The notes: generated by a model from the sequence alone, not told the origin. Counted from the stretch's first letter, positions 41,995-50,917 are shown. The stretch: 64,000 nucleotides of DNA from Sphingomonadales bacterium (GCA_016704425.1 JADJAC010000004.1:186001-250000), one strand, 5' to 3'. Numbers and translations are program-made.

Positions 41995-44700
41995 ATGAAA
42001 CGCCTTTCCACCTTTTTTGGCCGCGTCCTGATGGGCGCGGCTGCGCTGTTCGGGTTGGGCCAACCCGGCGTGGCGAGCGCGCAGGCGCGGTGGACGGCGA
42101 ATTCGGACGACGCTTTGCTTTTTGATGCGCGGCTTGGCCACTATCGGCTCGGCGATGGCGTGCGCGGCTATCAGATCCCCGGCGGGACCTGTGTGGACCT
42201 CGCTGATGTGATCCTCGCGCTCGACATTCCGGTCCGTCTCGACAAGAAGTTGCGCCGCGCAACAGGCTGGGCGTTTGAGGAACGTCGCACGGTGCTGGTC
42301 GATCGCGAAGCTGGCACGGTACAAATCATGAACAATGTCGCAAAGCTGGGACCGAACGACATTTTTGATACGCCCGAAGGATGGTGCGTCGCAACCGCAA
42401 GGCTTGGCAGCTGGCTTGGGATCAATTTGCAGGCCGACCAGGGCAATGCGCTGCTGATTGTCAATTCCACGACCAAACTGCCGGTGGAAATGCAGATGGA
42501 GCGTCGGGCAAGGGCGGCGCGGGTCCGCAATGTCGCTGCGTTTGACCTCAAGAGCCTCCCGCACAGTGAAACGCCGTTCCGCGGCGTCCGCATGCCGTCG
42601 GTCGATGCGGTTGTCAGCGTCGGCGGCCTCAAGGACAGGGGGCGCGGCACTGGCCAGATCAACCGAAGCTACGAACTTTATGCCGCTGGAGAAGTTGGCC
42701 CAATTGCCTATAACGCGCGTCTCTCCTCGACGCGCAAGGGGGTCCCGGAAAGCCTGCGTGTTCAGGCCTACCGGACCGATCCTGAGGGACGATTGCTCGG
42801 GCCGTTGAAGGCAACAAGCGTTGCAGCGGGCGACATTTCCGGATTTTCCACGCCACTCGTCGCCCAATCGAGCGCCGGACGCGGAGCAATGGTCACCAAC
42901 CGTCCGGTTGAGCGGCGCGACAGTTTCGACCGCACAGATTTCCGAGGTGAGCTTCCGCAAGGCTGGGACGCCGAATTGTATCGCAACGGGCAGTTGCTGA
43001 TGTTCGCCAATGACAGGGCCGATGGTCGCTACGAATTCCTCGATGTGCCGCTTCTTTATGGCCAGAACCGCTTTGAAATTGTGCTTTATGGGCCGCAAGG
43101 CCAGATTCGGCGGGAGACTCGCAACGTGCCCGTCGGGCTCGACAGCATTCCGCCCCGAAAATCCTTTTTCTGGGCAGGGGTGTATGAGGATGGGCATGAC
43201 CTGATCGGCCTGGGTGGCAGCGGGCGCTATGGCCGAAGCGGCTGGCGCGGCACGTTCGGGCTGGAGCGCGGCCTCAATGCCAAAACGTCGCTTGCAGCCC
43301 TGGCGCACAGCCTGGTTCTCGAAGACGGATTGCGGCGCAACTATGCGGAACTGGCGCTTCGACGTGCAGTTGGCCCAACTCTGGCGGAGTTTTCGGCATC
43401 GCAGACAAGCGGCGGAGGCTCGGCTTTGCGGGCGCAGGTCCTGGGTGAGCTGTCAAACACCTATTTCAGCGCCGAAACGATACTGGCGCGCGGCCATTTC
43501 CGCTCCGACCGAATCGCGCTGGACGTTACCGGGCTCCACACAGTTTCACTCGACCATAGTTTCAAGGTCGGCAGCAGTTTTGTGCCAGTTCATCTCGAGT
43601 CGCGTTACACGACGCGGTCTTCCGGTCTGGACAGCCTCGACACGGCTGCCCGTATTTCGACAAGTATTGGCCGCATGTCGTTGACAGGCGAAGTGAACTG
43701 GCGTGACGAGCGCCGCAAATATGGGCCTGGGCAGCCCGGTATTCTGGAAGCATCCCTCCTTGCCAACGCTCGGATCGGCAAAGTCCGCCTGCGCGGCGAA
43801 ACGCGTTATCGGTTGCGGCCGGACTCCCGGTTCGACAGCGGCACACTGGTGGCCGAATGGTCAGCAGGCCGCGGCGATGAGCGCAATCGCGGCGACTGGC
43901 GGGCCGAAATTGGCTATGATCGCCCGCTCAGGCGTGCGCGGGTCGGGCTGGGCTATGTCCGCCGTTTCGAGACTCTCGCGCTAACGGGCTCGATTGAAGC
44001 CGGCAGCGATGGCTCGCTCGCCGGCGGCCTGAATCTGGCGTTCAGCCTGGGCCCCGTCCCGACCGACCGGGGCGGGATGCGCATGACATCGAATCGATTG
44101 GCCACGCAGGGACAGGCCGTTGCGCGGATCTATCGGGACCTCAATGGCGATGGCATCCGGCAAAGCGATGAGCCGCTTGAACATGATGTGCAGCTGACGG
44201 CGGGACGCGTACCGGTTGGGCGATTGACCGGAAAGGACGGGCAGGTCCTGATCGATTCGCTTGAGCCTTATCAGCCTGTGCTGATCGGAATCGATGCATC
44301 GTCGCTTCCCGACCCGTTGGTTCAACCTGCAACGCCCGGTGTGGTTGTCACACCACGCCCTGGCGTGGCCGTGGCGATCGAGCTTCCGCTGGCGAGTGCC
44401 GGCGATGTCGATGGGACGCTTGTGCATTCCGGCGGCGGCAGCTTTGCAGGCGTGGAGCTTGAACTCGTGAATACCGAAGGTCGGGTCGCATCCACGACGC
44501 GCAGTGATTTTGACGGCTTCTTCCTGTTCGAAGGCGTCCCATACGGGCGCTATTCGGTGCGCATTGCACTTGGCTCGGCCAACGCTGCCCGGGTTTCGAC
44601 GGCGCTTGGTGGCGTCCTGCTTGTCAACGGAGCCTCGCCATCGGTTCATCTCGGCACGATTGCGGCCCAGGCTTCACCAAGGCAGGCCGCGATCCCATAA
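41995..44700 (+). CDS. Usher-like outer-membrane protein with C-terminal SdrD/CarboxypepD-reg-like domains
   Basis: Large exported protein (901 aa) with a signal peptide ending GVASAQA. Residues about 30-170 form a soluble N-terminal region with two cysteines (GGTCVDLAD, EGWCVATA). Usher-like blocks follow: FRGELPQGWDAELYRNGQLL near 315, GRYEFLDVPLLYGQNRFEI near 343, FYGPQG-type VLYGPQGQIRRE, and then alternating strands expected for a barrel. The C-terminus holds a calcium-loop-like DLNGDGIRQSDEP near 716 and a carboxypeptidase-regulatory-like fold (SDFDGFFLFEGVPYGRYSVRI near 840, split: SDFDGFFLFEG, VPYGRYSVRI). It is most like alternate or CS1-type ushers, but too diverged for a firm subclass. 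Confidence 0.75.
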   Translation: MKRLSTFFGRVLMGAAALFGLGQPGVASAQARWTANSDDALLFDARLGHYRLGDGVRGYQIPGGTCVDLADVILALDIPVRLDKKLRRATGWAFEERRTVLVDREAGTVQIMNNVAKLGPNDIFDTPEGWCVATARLGSWLGINLQADQGNALLIVNSTTKLPVEMQMERRARAARVRNVAAFDLKSLPHSETPFRGVRMPSVDAVVSVGGLKDRGRGTGQINRSYELYAAGEVGPIAYNARLSSTRKGVPESLRVQAYRTDPEGRLLGPLKATSVAAGDISGFSTPLVAQSSAGRGAMVTNRPVERRDSFDRTDFRGELPQGWDAELYRNGQLLMFANDRADGRYEFLDVPLLYGQNRFEIVLYGPQGQIRRETRNVPVGLDSIPPRKSFFWAGVYEDGHDLIGLGGSGRYGRSGWRGTFGLERGLNAKTSLAALAHSLVLEDGLRRNYAELALRRAVGPTLAEFSASQTSGGGSALRAQVLGELSNTYFSAETILARGHFRSDRIALDVTGLHTVSLDHSFKVGSSFVPVHLESRYTTRSSGLDSLDTAARISTSIGRMSLTGEVNWRDERRKYGPGQPGILEASLLANARIGKVRLRGETRYRLRPDSRFDSGTLVAEWSAGRGDERNRGDWRAEIGYDRPLRRARVGLGYVRRFETLALTGSIEAGSDGSLAGGLNLAFSLGPVPTDRGGMRMTSNRLATQGQAVARIYRDLNGDGIRQSDEPLEHDVQLTAGRVPVGRLTGKDGQVLIDSLEPYQPVLIGIDASSLPDPLVQPATPGVVVTPRPGVAVAIELPLASAGDVDGTLVHSGGGSFAGVELELVNTEGRVASTTRSDFDGFFLFEGVPYGRYSVRIALGSANAARVSTALGGVLLVNGASPSVHLGTIAAQASPRQAAIP

Positions 44701-44712
44701 GTTTCGAAGAGC

Positions 44713-44799
44713 TGGTGCGGTCGAGAAGACTCGAACTTCCACGGGCTTTCGCCCACAACGACCTCAACGTTGCGCGTCTACCAGTTCCGCCACGACCGC
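44713..44799 (-). tRNA. tRNA-Leu (anticodon GAG)
   Basis: The minus strand folds as a class II tRNA. The acceptor stem is GCGGTCG/CGACCGC with an encoded CCA end. The D-arm is GCGGAACTGGTAGACGC. The anticodon stem CAACG/CGTTG encloses loop TTGAGGT, giving anticodon GAG (CUC/CUU leucine codons). A long variable arm GGGCGAAAGCCC is present, as expected for leucine. The T-loop is TTCGAGT. It begins 13 bases after the usher stop and is in the opposite orientation. Confidence 0.96.
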
Positions 44800-44954
44800 A
44801 CGCTCATGAAAGATCCGGGAAAGGCCCGGCCTCGGTAGGCACGCGCCCCTAGCAGAGGGTTTTGCAGCCTGCAACCATCCCTTTGCAGATGCGTAAAAGC
44901 CGTTAACCAAATTTCCGGGTTGAGCGTATTGGTAAACAAAGCCCTAACAGGGCC

Positions 44955-45125
44955 ATGCTCGCCGCGATCGCACTTGCTTCGGTTTCTGTTCCCGCTCCGC
45001 CGCGGTCCGCGCAGCGCGTGGTGGCTGTCGCACGGGCGCGGATTGTTGCCGGTGTCCGCATTGGCCAGTCCGCGCAGCCTTCGGGGTCGGCAAGAGGGAA
45101 GCCGGGCCTTGTCGAATTCCAATAG
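44955..45125 (+). CDS. Small hypothetical protein (56 aa)
   Basis: Short reading frame starting MLAAIALASVSVPAPP and ending GKPGLVEFQ. The hydrophobic N-terminus may be a weak signal or anchor, and the middle repeats basic ARARIVAGVRIG. Codons are GC-rich like the neighbours. Upstream lie TTAACCAA (44903) and an inverted TTGGTAAAC, a plausible regulatory dyad. I recall similar short proteins ending in LVEFQ/E in sphingomonads, but that cannot be confirmed here. It could be non-coding. Confidence 0.5.
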   Translation: MLAAIALASVSVPAPPRSAQRVVAVARARIVAGVRIGQSAQPSGSARGKPGLVEFQ

Positions 45126-45143
45126 GGGCAGCCGCCCGGAGGT

Positions 45144-45893
45144 TCAGTTTTTCAGCGATCCGGAAAAGCTGAGATTGAGCGCGCGGGCCCCCTTCGGCAC
45201 ATCGACTTCTGCCGAATTGAATTCGGCTGTGCCCTTGGGGCCAATCGTGCGTCGCGGCGGCATGATCGTCCAGCTATAGACAACGCGGCCTTGCGCATCC
45301 CGCAATTCGGCCAGAATGTCAGGCACGCGCTGTCGCTGGTCGGTCGGATTGATGATCCGCCCGTTGATGGCGAACAATTCATTGCCGCTTTCGAGTGTCC
45401 GCCGTTCCGGTTTGCGCGGCACTTCAAGCAGCAGGGGCACTTCTGCCGTCCCGACTGGCAGGCCAAGCCGTGCCATGAAGCTTGGCGTCCCGAAAAACTG
45501 GATCGCCACAATCCCGGCAAGCAGGACCAGAGCGGCAGCAACGGCCGCAATTGTCCAGCGGTGCGTGGGGTTCCTGCGCCCGCGAAAAGGCGGCTGGTGT
45601 GCAAACGGATCGGGCCCCGCATCTCCGACGCCAGCGCCGTCCTGCCACGGGGCGGGCCCGGCATCTTCTGTAGGCTGGACGGCAACCGGCGGCTCCGGAT
45701 GCGATGGCGCGGTTTGCGGGGAAGGGTCCAGTCGCGGTGATGGCAGCACAGCTGCACCCGAAAGGTCAATGGCAGCGGGTTCGGCAAACCAGCTGTGCTT
45801 GCACGACGCGCAGCGGACCTGGCGGCCATTTGGGCCGACCGCCGTATCCGGCACGAGATATCGGGTTCTGCAAGCCGGACAGGAGAGGATCAT
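45144..45893 (-). CDS. Zinc-ribbon (MJ0042/DUF3426-type) membrane protein
   Basis: Protein (249 aa) with an N-terminal zinc ribbon (CPACRTRYLVPDTAVG and VRCASCKHSWF, four cysteines), a proline-rich linker, one transmembrane helix near residues 112-132 (IAAVAAALVLLAGIVAIQFF), and a C-terminal periplasmic domain with NELFAINGRIINPTDQRQ and YSWTIMPPRRTIGPKGTAEF. That last region matches the DUF3426 pattern. Function is unknown, but the gene commonly lies divergent from ftsE in sphingomonads. The 157-base gap to ftsE holds both promoters, and I recognise no specific site in it. Confidence 0.8.
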   Translation of the reverse strand: MILSCPACRTRYLVPDTAVGPNGRQVRCASCKHSWFAEPAAIDLSGAAVLPSPRLDPSPQTAPSHPEPPVAVQPTEDAGPAPWQDGAGVGDAGPDPFAHQPPFRGRRNPTHRWTIAAVAAALVLLAGIVAIQFFGTPSFMARLGLPVGTAEVPLLLEVPRKPERRTLESGNELFAINGRIINPTDQRQRVPDILAELRDAQGRVVYSWTIMPPRRTIGPKGTAEFNSAEVDVPKGARALNLSFSGSLKN

Positions 45894-46050
45894 TGCGAGC
45901 GAGAAATTCCTTTGCGAAGCTCGTCATAAGCACCGAACGCAGGCGACTTGCAAGCCCCCTGCATGTTTCGACTGTCGTGCAAAGCCAAGTCGTGCTTTAC
46001 CTGCGGGTTGCTGCAGGGCATTGAAAGCGGGGGGAAACAGCGGCAAGGCC

Positions 46051-46761
46051 ATGGCAACAATCGTCAAGTTCGAAAATGTCGGTTTGCGATACGGCATCGG
46101 TGCAGAAACGCTTTCCGATCTCAGCTTTTCGCTTGAGCGGGGGGGATTTTATTTCCTCACTGGAGCGTCGGGTGCTGGCAAGACGTCACTTTTGCGGCTG
46201 CTTTTTCTTGCCCAAAGGCCAAGCCGCGGCCTCATCAGGCTGTTCGGCGAAGACATGGTGACGCTGCCGCGCGATCGCTTGCCGCTGTTCCGGCGGCGTA
46301 TCGGGGTGGTCTTCCAGGATTTTCGCCTGATTCCGCATCTTTCGGCATTCGATAATGTCGCCCTGCCCTTGAGAGTCGCGGGAACCAGCGAGCGCGATAT
46401 CGAAAGGGCTGTCAGCGAGATGCTCGCCTGGGTCGGACTGGCCGACCGGATCAGCGCGCGTCCCGCAACGCTCTCGGGCGGGGAACAGCAGCGCGTCGCA
46501 ATTGCCAGGGCGGTGATTGGCCGGCCCGATATCCTGGTCGCAGACGAACCGACGGGCAATGTCGATCCGGACATGGCCGCCCGGCTGCTCTACCTGTTCG
46601 ATGCGCTTAACAAGCTGGGGACAACCATTGTGGTTGCCACGCACGATGTTCATTTGCTGAGCCGCGTCGGCGCTGCAACGATCATGCACCTGGACAGCGG
46701 GCGGCTTCAGGATCCGACCGGGGCGCTCCGCTATCCGCCGCAGCGCGAAGGGGCAGCCTGA
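46051..46761 (+). CDS. ftsE: Cell-division ATP-binding protein FtsE
   Basis: ABC-type ATPase (236 aa) that works with FtsX at the division septum to control periplasmic murein hydrolases. Walker A is LTGASGAGKTSLLRLLF at residues about 37-53, the signature LSGGEQQRVAIARAVIG near 140 and Walker B ILVADEPTGNVDPD near 160. The ATG at 46051 precedes ATIVKFENVGLRYG. Longer readings upstream have no similarity. It lies three bases before ftsX. Confidence 0.94.
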   Translation: MATIVKFENVGLRYGIGAETLSDLSFSLERGGFYFLTGASGAGKTSLLRLLFLAQRPSRGLIRLFGEDMVTLPRDRLPLFRRRIGVVFQDFRLIPHLSAFDNVALPLRVAGTSERDIERAVSEMLAWVGLADRISARPATLSGGEQQRVAIARAVIGRPDILVADEPTGNVDPDMAARLLYLFDALNKLGTTIVVATHDVHLLSRVGAATIMHLDSGRLQDPTGALRYPPQREGAA

Positions 46762-46764
46762 ATC

Positions 46765-47655
46765 ATGCGGCTTTTCCGTTCCAGCCCTGCCGAACGTCGC
46801 CTGTTGCTCGAAGGCCGTCTGGCAGGCCCCATGCCGTGGGTCATCGCGATCATGATGTTCCTGACCGCGCTTGCGGCCGCCTCTGGCCTTGCGCTTGGCA
46901 GTGCGGCGCGATCGCTCGGCGAGGATCTCGCGGGACGCCTGACCATCCAGCTTCCCGAAGCCAATCCGGTGACAAGGGAAGCCGGCAAACAGGCAATCAT
47001 TTCCGAGCTTCGGCGCCTCGGCGTGATCGAAAAGGTCGAACCGGTCAGCGACGATCAGCTTGCCGCACTGCTCGAACCCTGGCTTGGCGATCAAGGCAAT
47101 GAGGCCGACCTCCCCATTCCGGCACTCATCGACGTAACCTTGCGGCGCGCGACGCCAGCCGACATTGCCGAGGTACGCAAGGCTGTCGGCTCGGTCTCCC
47201 AAACCGCGCGGGTGGATGCGCATGCTCGCTGGCTAGCGCCGCTGGAGAGCCTGCTGCAGTCGCTCCGGTGGCTTGCGGCGGCCCTTGTCCTGCTGATGGC
47301 TGCAGCGACGGCAACGATTGTCGTGCTCGCGGCGCGCGGCGCACTCAACACGCACCGGCCAGTTATTGAAGTCATGCACTTGCTGGGGGCGACGGACCAA
47401 CAGGTGGCAGCACTCTTCCAGCGCCGCATAGCGCTCGATGCCCTGCTTGGCGGGTTGGCCGGCCTTGCAATAGCACTTTCGGTGTTGGCGCTTGTCGGCA
47501 GTCGCATGTCCGGGATCGGATCCGAACTGCTCGGTTCGGCGAGCCTTGGCCTATCCGACTGGGCGCTCATTCTCTGCCTGCCCCTGTTTGGGGCATTGCT
47601 GGCAACAGTTGCTGCGCGCCTTACGATTCTCTTTGCCTTAAGAAACACATTGTGA
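46765..47655 (+). CDS. ftsX: Cell-division protein FtsX
   Basis: Membrane partner of FtsE (296 aa). One membrane segment near residues 25-45 (WVIAIMMFLTALAAASGLAL) precedes a periplasmic domain of about 120 residues (TIQLPEANPVTREAGKQAII), followed by three membrane segments including ALVLLMAAATATIVVLAARG and LILCLPLFGALLATVAARLT. HRPVIEVMHLLGATDQQVAALF near 195 (split: HRPVIEVMHLLGA, TDQQVAALF) is the conserved FtsX cytoplasmic loop. The stop overlaps the next gene (GTGA). Confidence 0.93.
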   Translation: MRLFRSSPAERRLLLEGRLAGPMPWVIAIMMFLTALAAASGLALGSAARSLGEDLAGRLTIQLPEANPVTREAGKQAIISELRRLGVIEKVEPVSDDQLAALLEPWLGDQGNEADLPIPALIDVTLRRATPADIAEVRKAVGSVSQTARVDAHARWLAPLESLLQSLRWLAAALVLLMAAATATIVVLAARGALNTHRPVIEVMHLLGATDQQVAALFQRRIALDALLGGLAGLAIALSVLALVGSRMSGIGSELLGSASLGLSDWALILCLPLFGALLATVAARLTILFALRNTL

Positions 47656-48182
47656 TTCGTCGTGTCCTTTCATTGATTGCGACAGTCTGGCTGCTCGGCT
47701 GGGCCTGGTTTGTCGTGAGCTTGCCGCGCGCAGCCGCAAACACGCGGACCGATGCCATTGTCGTGCTCACGGGAGGGGCGGGACGAATCCAGCGCGGGCT
47801 GGACCATCTGGCGCCCGGTCACGCCCGGCGCATGCTTGTTTCTGGCGTCGATCCGGCGGTTCGGCTGGATGAACTCGCGCAACTTCAAAAGGCCCCGGCG
47901 AAGCTGTTTGCGTGTTGTGTGGACCTTGGCAAGGACGCTGTCGATACGCGGTCCAACGCGGCTGAAGCGGCGCGCTGGCTTCGGCACCGGCATTACCGAT
48001 CGGTCCGGCTGGTGACTACGGACTGGCACATGCCGCGCGCTCGGTTCGAACTCGAACGCGCCGTCGGCCCCGGCGTCCTTGTCATTCCCGATGCCGTGGA
48101 CAGTGCGCCCGGCTTCGTCACGCTCTTTGCCGAATACAACAAATACCTGCTGCGGCGGGTTTCGGCCCTGGCAGGCGTCTGA
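47652..48182 (+). CDS. YdcF/ElyC family DUF218 protein
   Basis: Single-pass membrane protein (176 aa) with an N-terminal anchor (SLIATVWLLGWAWFVVSLP) and a DUF218 domain: DAIVVLTGGAGRIQRGLDHL near 35, MLVSGVD near 63, DTRSNAAEAARWL near 98 and VTTDWHMPRARFELERA near 122. Homologues such as ElyC and SanA affect cell-envelope or undecaprenyl-phosphate-dependent processes. The start is GTG at 47652, overlapping the ftsX stop. The plsC-like gene follows by three bases. Confidence 0.87.
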   Translation: MIRRVLSLIATVWLLGWAWFVVSLPRAAANTRTDAIVVLTGGAGRIQRGLDHLAPGHARRMLVSGVDPAVRLDELAQLQKAPAKLFACCVDLGKDAVDTRSNAAEAARWLRHRHYRSVRLVTTDWHMPRARFELERAVGPGVLVIPDAVDSAPGFVTLFAEYNKYLLRRVSALAGV

Positions 48183-48185
48183 CGC

Positions 48186-48869
48186 GTGGCGCTTCTCCGT
48201 TCGATCCTGTTCGTCCTGATCTTCTATCCCGGCAGCGTCGTGATGGTCCTGGCGGCCCTTGCTTCGATTCCGTTCGGGCAGGAGGCGATCATTGCCAGTT
48301 CGCGACGCTGGGCGATCTGGCATCGCTGGTGCGCACGCTGGATCCTGGGCATTCGCACACGCGTGATCGGCGACCTTCCAACGCACGGCGTCCTTTATGC
48401 GCTCAAACACGAAGCGATGTTCGAAACGATCGAGACGCTTGTCATTTTCCATCGCCCGGTCGTGGTGATGAAGAAGGAATTGGCGGATATGTTTGGCTGG
48501 GGCTATGCCGCACGGCGGATGGGCGTCATCCCGGTCGATCGTGAAGCGGGTGCTGCAGCCATGCGGCACATGATCGCTGCTGCCAGGATTGCCAAGGCAA
48601 GCAACCGCCCAATTGTTCTCTTTCCTGAAGGGACGCGGGTGCCGCATGGCGAAAGGCCGGAACTTCGCGCCGGGTTTGCAGGGCTCTACAAGGTGTTGGG
48701 GTTGCCGGTTGTCCCGATTGCGCTCGATTCAGGAAAGATCTGGCCAAAAGGTCTGGTGAAGCGCCCCGGGATCGTGACGCTGAAGGTCGGGGAGACAATT
48801 CCGCCGGGCTTGCCGAGGGAAGAAGCAGAGGCGCGCGTTCATCGGGCCATCAATGCCCTGAACGACTAA
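48186..48869 (+). CDS. plsC: 1-acyl-sn-glycerol-3-phosphate acyltransferase
   Basis: Phospholipid-synthesis enzyme (227 aa) that acylates lysophosphatidic acid at the inner membrane. Block 1 is ALKHEAMFETIETLV near residue 75, where the usual HX4D aspartate is glutamate. Block 2 is the GVIPVDREAG region near 117, and block 3 is VLFPEGTRVPHGERP near 143. One hydrophobic N-terminal segment is present. The start is GTG at 48186. It ends the ftsE-ftsX-ydcF-plsC run and converges with tyrC seven bases on, leaving no room for a terminator. Confidence 0.9.
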   Translation: MALLRSILFVLIFYPGSVVMVLAALASIPFGQEAIIASSRRWAIWHRWCARWILGIRTRVIGDLPTHGVLYALKHEAMFETIETLVIFHRPVVVMKKELADMFGWGYAARRMGVIPVDREAGAAAMRHMIAAARIAKASNRPIVLFPEGTRVPHGERPELRAGFAGLYKVLGLPVVPIALDSGKIWPKGLVKRPGIVTLKVGETIPPGLPREEAEARVHRAINALND

Positions 48870-48876
48870 ACAGCCT

Positions 48877-49785
48877 TCAGTGGTCGGCGCGGCCGAAATC
48901 GGGGCGGTCGTCATCCTGACCCTGTTCGATGATCGACCGGCGCACTGTTCGCGTCCGGCTGAACAGGTCGAACAGGGCATCGCCATCGCCCCAGCGGATC
49001 GCGCGCTGCAATGCAGTCAGGTCTTCCGAAAAGCGCTGGAGCATCTCAAGGACAGCGTCCTTGTTGGAGAGGAAGACGTCCCGCCACATGGTGGGGTCCG
49101 ATGCAGCAATGCGAGTGAAGTCGCGAAAACCGCCTGCTGAATATTTGATCACTTCGGACCGGGTCACTTCTTCAAGATCGGATGCCGTGCCAACGATGGT
49201 GTAGGCGATCAGATGCGGCAAATGGCTTGTAATGGCGAGAACGAGATCGTGATGCTCGGCGGCCATGATTTCCACATTGGCGCCCAGCCGTTCCCAGAAG
49301 GCCTGAAGCTGGGCGACCTTCGCCGGATTGCATCCCTCAGGTGGGGTAAGGATGCACCAGCGATTGTGGAAAAGCCCGGCAAAGCCCGCTTCGGGCCCGC
49401 TTCGCTCGGTGCCGGCCACCGGATGGGCGGGAATAATGATGTGGTTGGGCAGCGCCTGGGTGAGTGCTGCAGCCACGCTGGCCTTCGATGAGCCGACATC
49501 GGTGACAATTGCCTCTGGCGGCAAGTCATTGGCAAGGCTGGCCGCGACCTCTCCCATGATGCCGACGGGAACGCACAGGATGACGAGTTCTGCATCAATC
49601 ACAGCCGCACCGGGCGTGTCGGTTACATCGTCGAGAAGATTCATGTCCCGCACGGTTTCGCGAACGCCGGCGTTGACGTCATGACCTGTGAGCACAACAC
49701 CAGGCATTTGTGCGCGCACGGCGCGGGCAATCGACGATCCGATCAGGCCCAGCCCGATGATCGAGACCCGCGCGAACGGCAGCAT
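48877..49785 (-). CDS. tyrC: Prephenate/arogenate dehydrogenase family protein
   Basis: NAD(P)-dependent oxidative decarboxylation in tyrosine synthesis (302 aa). The N-terminal fold is SIIGLGLIGSSIARAVRAQ at residues 8-26. DVGSSKASVAAALTQALPNH near 97 and IIPAHPVAGTERSGPEAGF near 118 are the family substrate blocks. No chorismate mutase or ACT domain is attached. Arogenate and prephenate specificity cannot be told apart by eye. The ATG overlaps the hisC stop (TGATG), pairing it with an aminotransferase that could act on prephenate as well as histidinol phosphate. Confidence 0.9.
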   Translation of the reverse strand: MLPFARVSIIGLGLIGSSIARAVRAQMPGVVLTGHDVNAGVRETVRDMNLLDDVTDTPGAAVIDAELVILCVPVGIMGEVAASLANDLPPEAIVTDVGSSKASVAAALTQALPNHIIIPAHPVAGTERSGPEAGFAGLFHNRWCILTPPEGCNPAKVAQLQAFWERLGANVEIMAAEHHDLVLAITSHLPHLIAYTIVGTASDLEEVTRSEVIKYSAGGFRDFTRIAASDPTMWRDVFLSNKDAVLEMLQRFSEDLTALQRAIRWGDGDALFDLFSRTRTVRRSIIEQGQDDDRPDFGRADH

Positions 49786-50885
49786 CAGGCCGCCTCGCCC
49801 ACGATTTCACGCAGTGCGGCCGCAAATCCCCGTGTTTCCTCTTCCGAGCCAATGGAAACTCTCAGGCCATGGCCCAATCCCTGGCCGGGCAGCCAGCGGA
49901 CGATATAGCCGCGCTCCATAAGGCTGTGATAGGCGGATTCAGCCGTAACGGCGCCATTGAACAGCACGAGCAGGAAATTGGCCTTGCTTTCGAGCGTGCG
50001 AAGCCCGGCATTGCCCAGCTTGTCGATTTCCGCCGTCAACCAGCTGCGCCATTTCGCATTGTGCGCGCGGCTGCTGGCAACGAAATCCTCATCGCCAAGC
50101 GCTGCAATCGCTGCATGCTGTCCGGCGATTGTGACGTTGAACGGCAGCCGGATCCGGTGCATCGCGTCAATGATCGGAGCGGCTGCATAGCCCCAGCCGA
50201 TCCGCTCCGCTGCAAGTCCGAAAATCTTTGAAAAGGTGCGGGTGACGAGGACATTGGATGCGGACATCGCGAGTGCCAGCCCGCCATCATCCTCATCGTC
50301 TTCCAGATATTCGGCATAGGCCTGGTCAAGGACCAGCAGGACATGATCCGGAAGCCCCGCATGAAGCCGCGCAATTTCCTCGCGCGGCGTATAGGTGCTC
50401 GTCGGATTGTTCGGGTTGGCAACGAATACGACGCGCGTCCGTTCGGTCACGGCGGCAAGGATTGCGTCAACATCGGTCGCATAATCCCGATCGGGCGCGA
50501 TGACAGGGGTTGCACCGACGCGCCGGATCGCGATTTCATAGACGGCAAAGCCATAGCGGACGTAGATCACCTCATCGCCCGGGCCGGCAAATGCACCCGC
50601 CGCCTGGTGCAGCACTTCATCCGAACCCGTGCCGCAAATGATGCGATCCGGGTCAAGGCCGTGTCGCTGTGCGATGGATTCGCGCAGGGCAGTTGCGCCA
50701 CCATCGGGATAGCGTTCGAGGCCTGCCGCCTGTGCAGCAAAAGCGGCGCGCGCCTTTTCGCTCGTCCCCAGCGGGTTTTCGTTGGAGGAAAGCTTGGCCG
50801 CACGCATGCCGCTGCCGGTCGCTGACTTGCCGGGAACATAGGGGTGGATCGCCTTGACCCAGTCTTTTGGAGATGGTCCTGTCAT
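49785..50885 (-). CDS. hisC: Histidinol-phosphate aminotransferase family protein
   Basis: Class I/II PLP aminotransferase (366 aa). LSSNENPLGTSEKAR near residue 28, GSDEVLHQAAGAFAGPGDEV near 89, NPNNPTSTYTPREEI near 159, the PLP lysine in VTRTFSKIFGLAAERIGWGY near 220 (K about 226) and the final RVSIGSEEETRGF are all present. In sphingomonads this HisC lies directly before tyrC, which suggests a role in aromatic amino acids as well as histidine. The ATG at 50885 is chosen. An ATG ten codons upstream is possible. Confidence 0.9.
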   Translation of the reverse strand: MTGPSPKDWVKAIHPYVPGKSATGSGMRAAKLSSNENPLGTSEKARAAFAAQAAGLERYPDGGATALRESIAQRHGLDPDRIICGTGSDEVLHQAAGAFAGPGDEVIYVRYGFAVYEIAIRRVGATPVIAPDRDYATDVDAILAAVTERTRVVFVANPNNPTSTYTPREEIARLHAGLPDHVLLVLDQAYAEYLEDDEDDGGLALAMSASNVLVTRTFSKIFGLAAERIGWGYAAAPIIDAMHRIRLPFNVTIAGQHAAIAALGDEDFVASSRAHNAKWRSWLTAEIDKLGNAGLRTLESKANFLLVLFNGAVTAESAYHSLMERGYIVRWLPGQGLGHGLRVSIGSEEETRGFAAALREIVGEAA

Positions 50886-50917
50886 GATGCGCGCGGCTCT
50901 AGGGGTGGTTGGCTTCA

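Noticed and set aside
45316..46050. A long upstream extension of the ftsE reading frame
   Set aside because: It is antisense to the zinc-ribbon protein and dissimilar to any FtsE. The ATG at 46051 directly precedes the conserved N-terminus.
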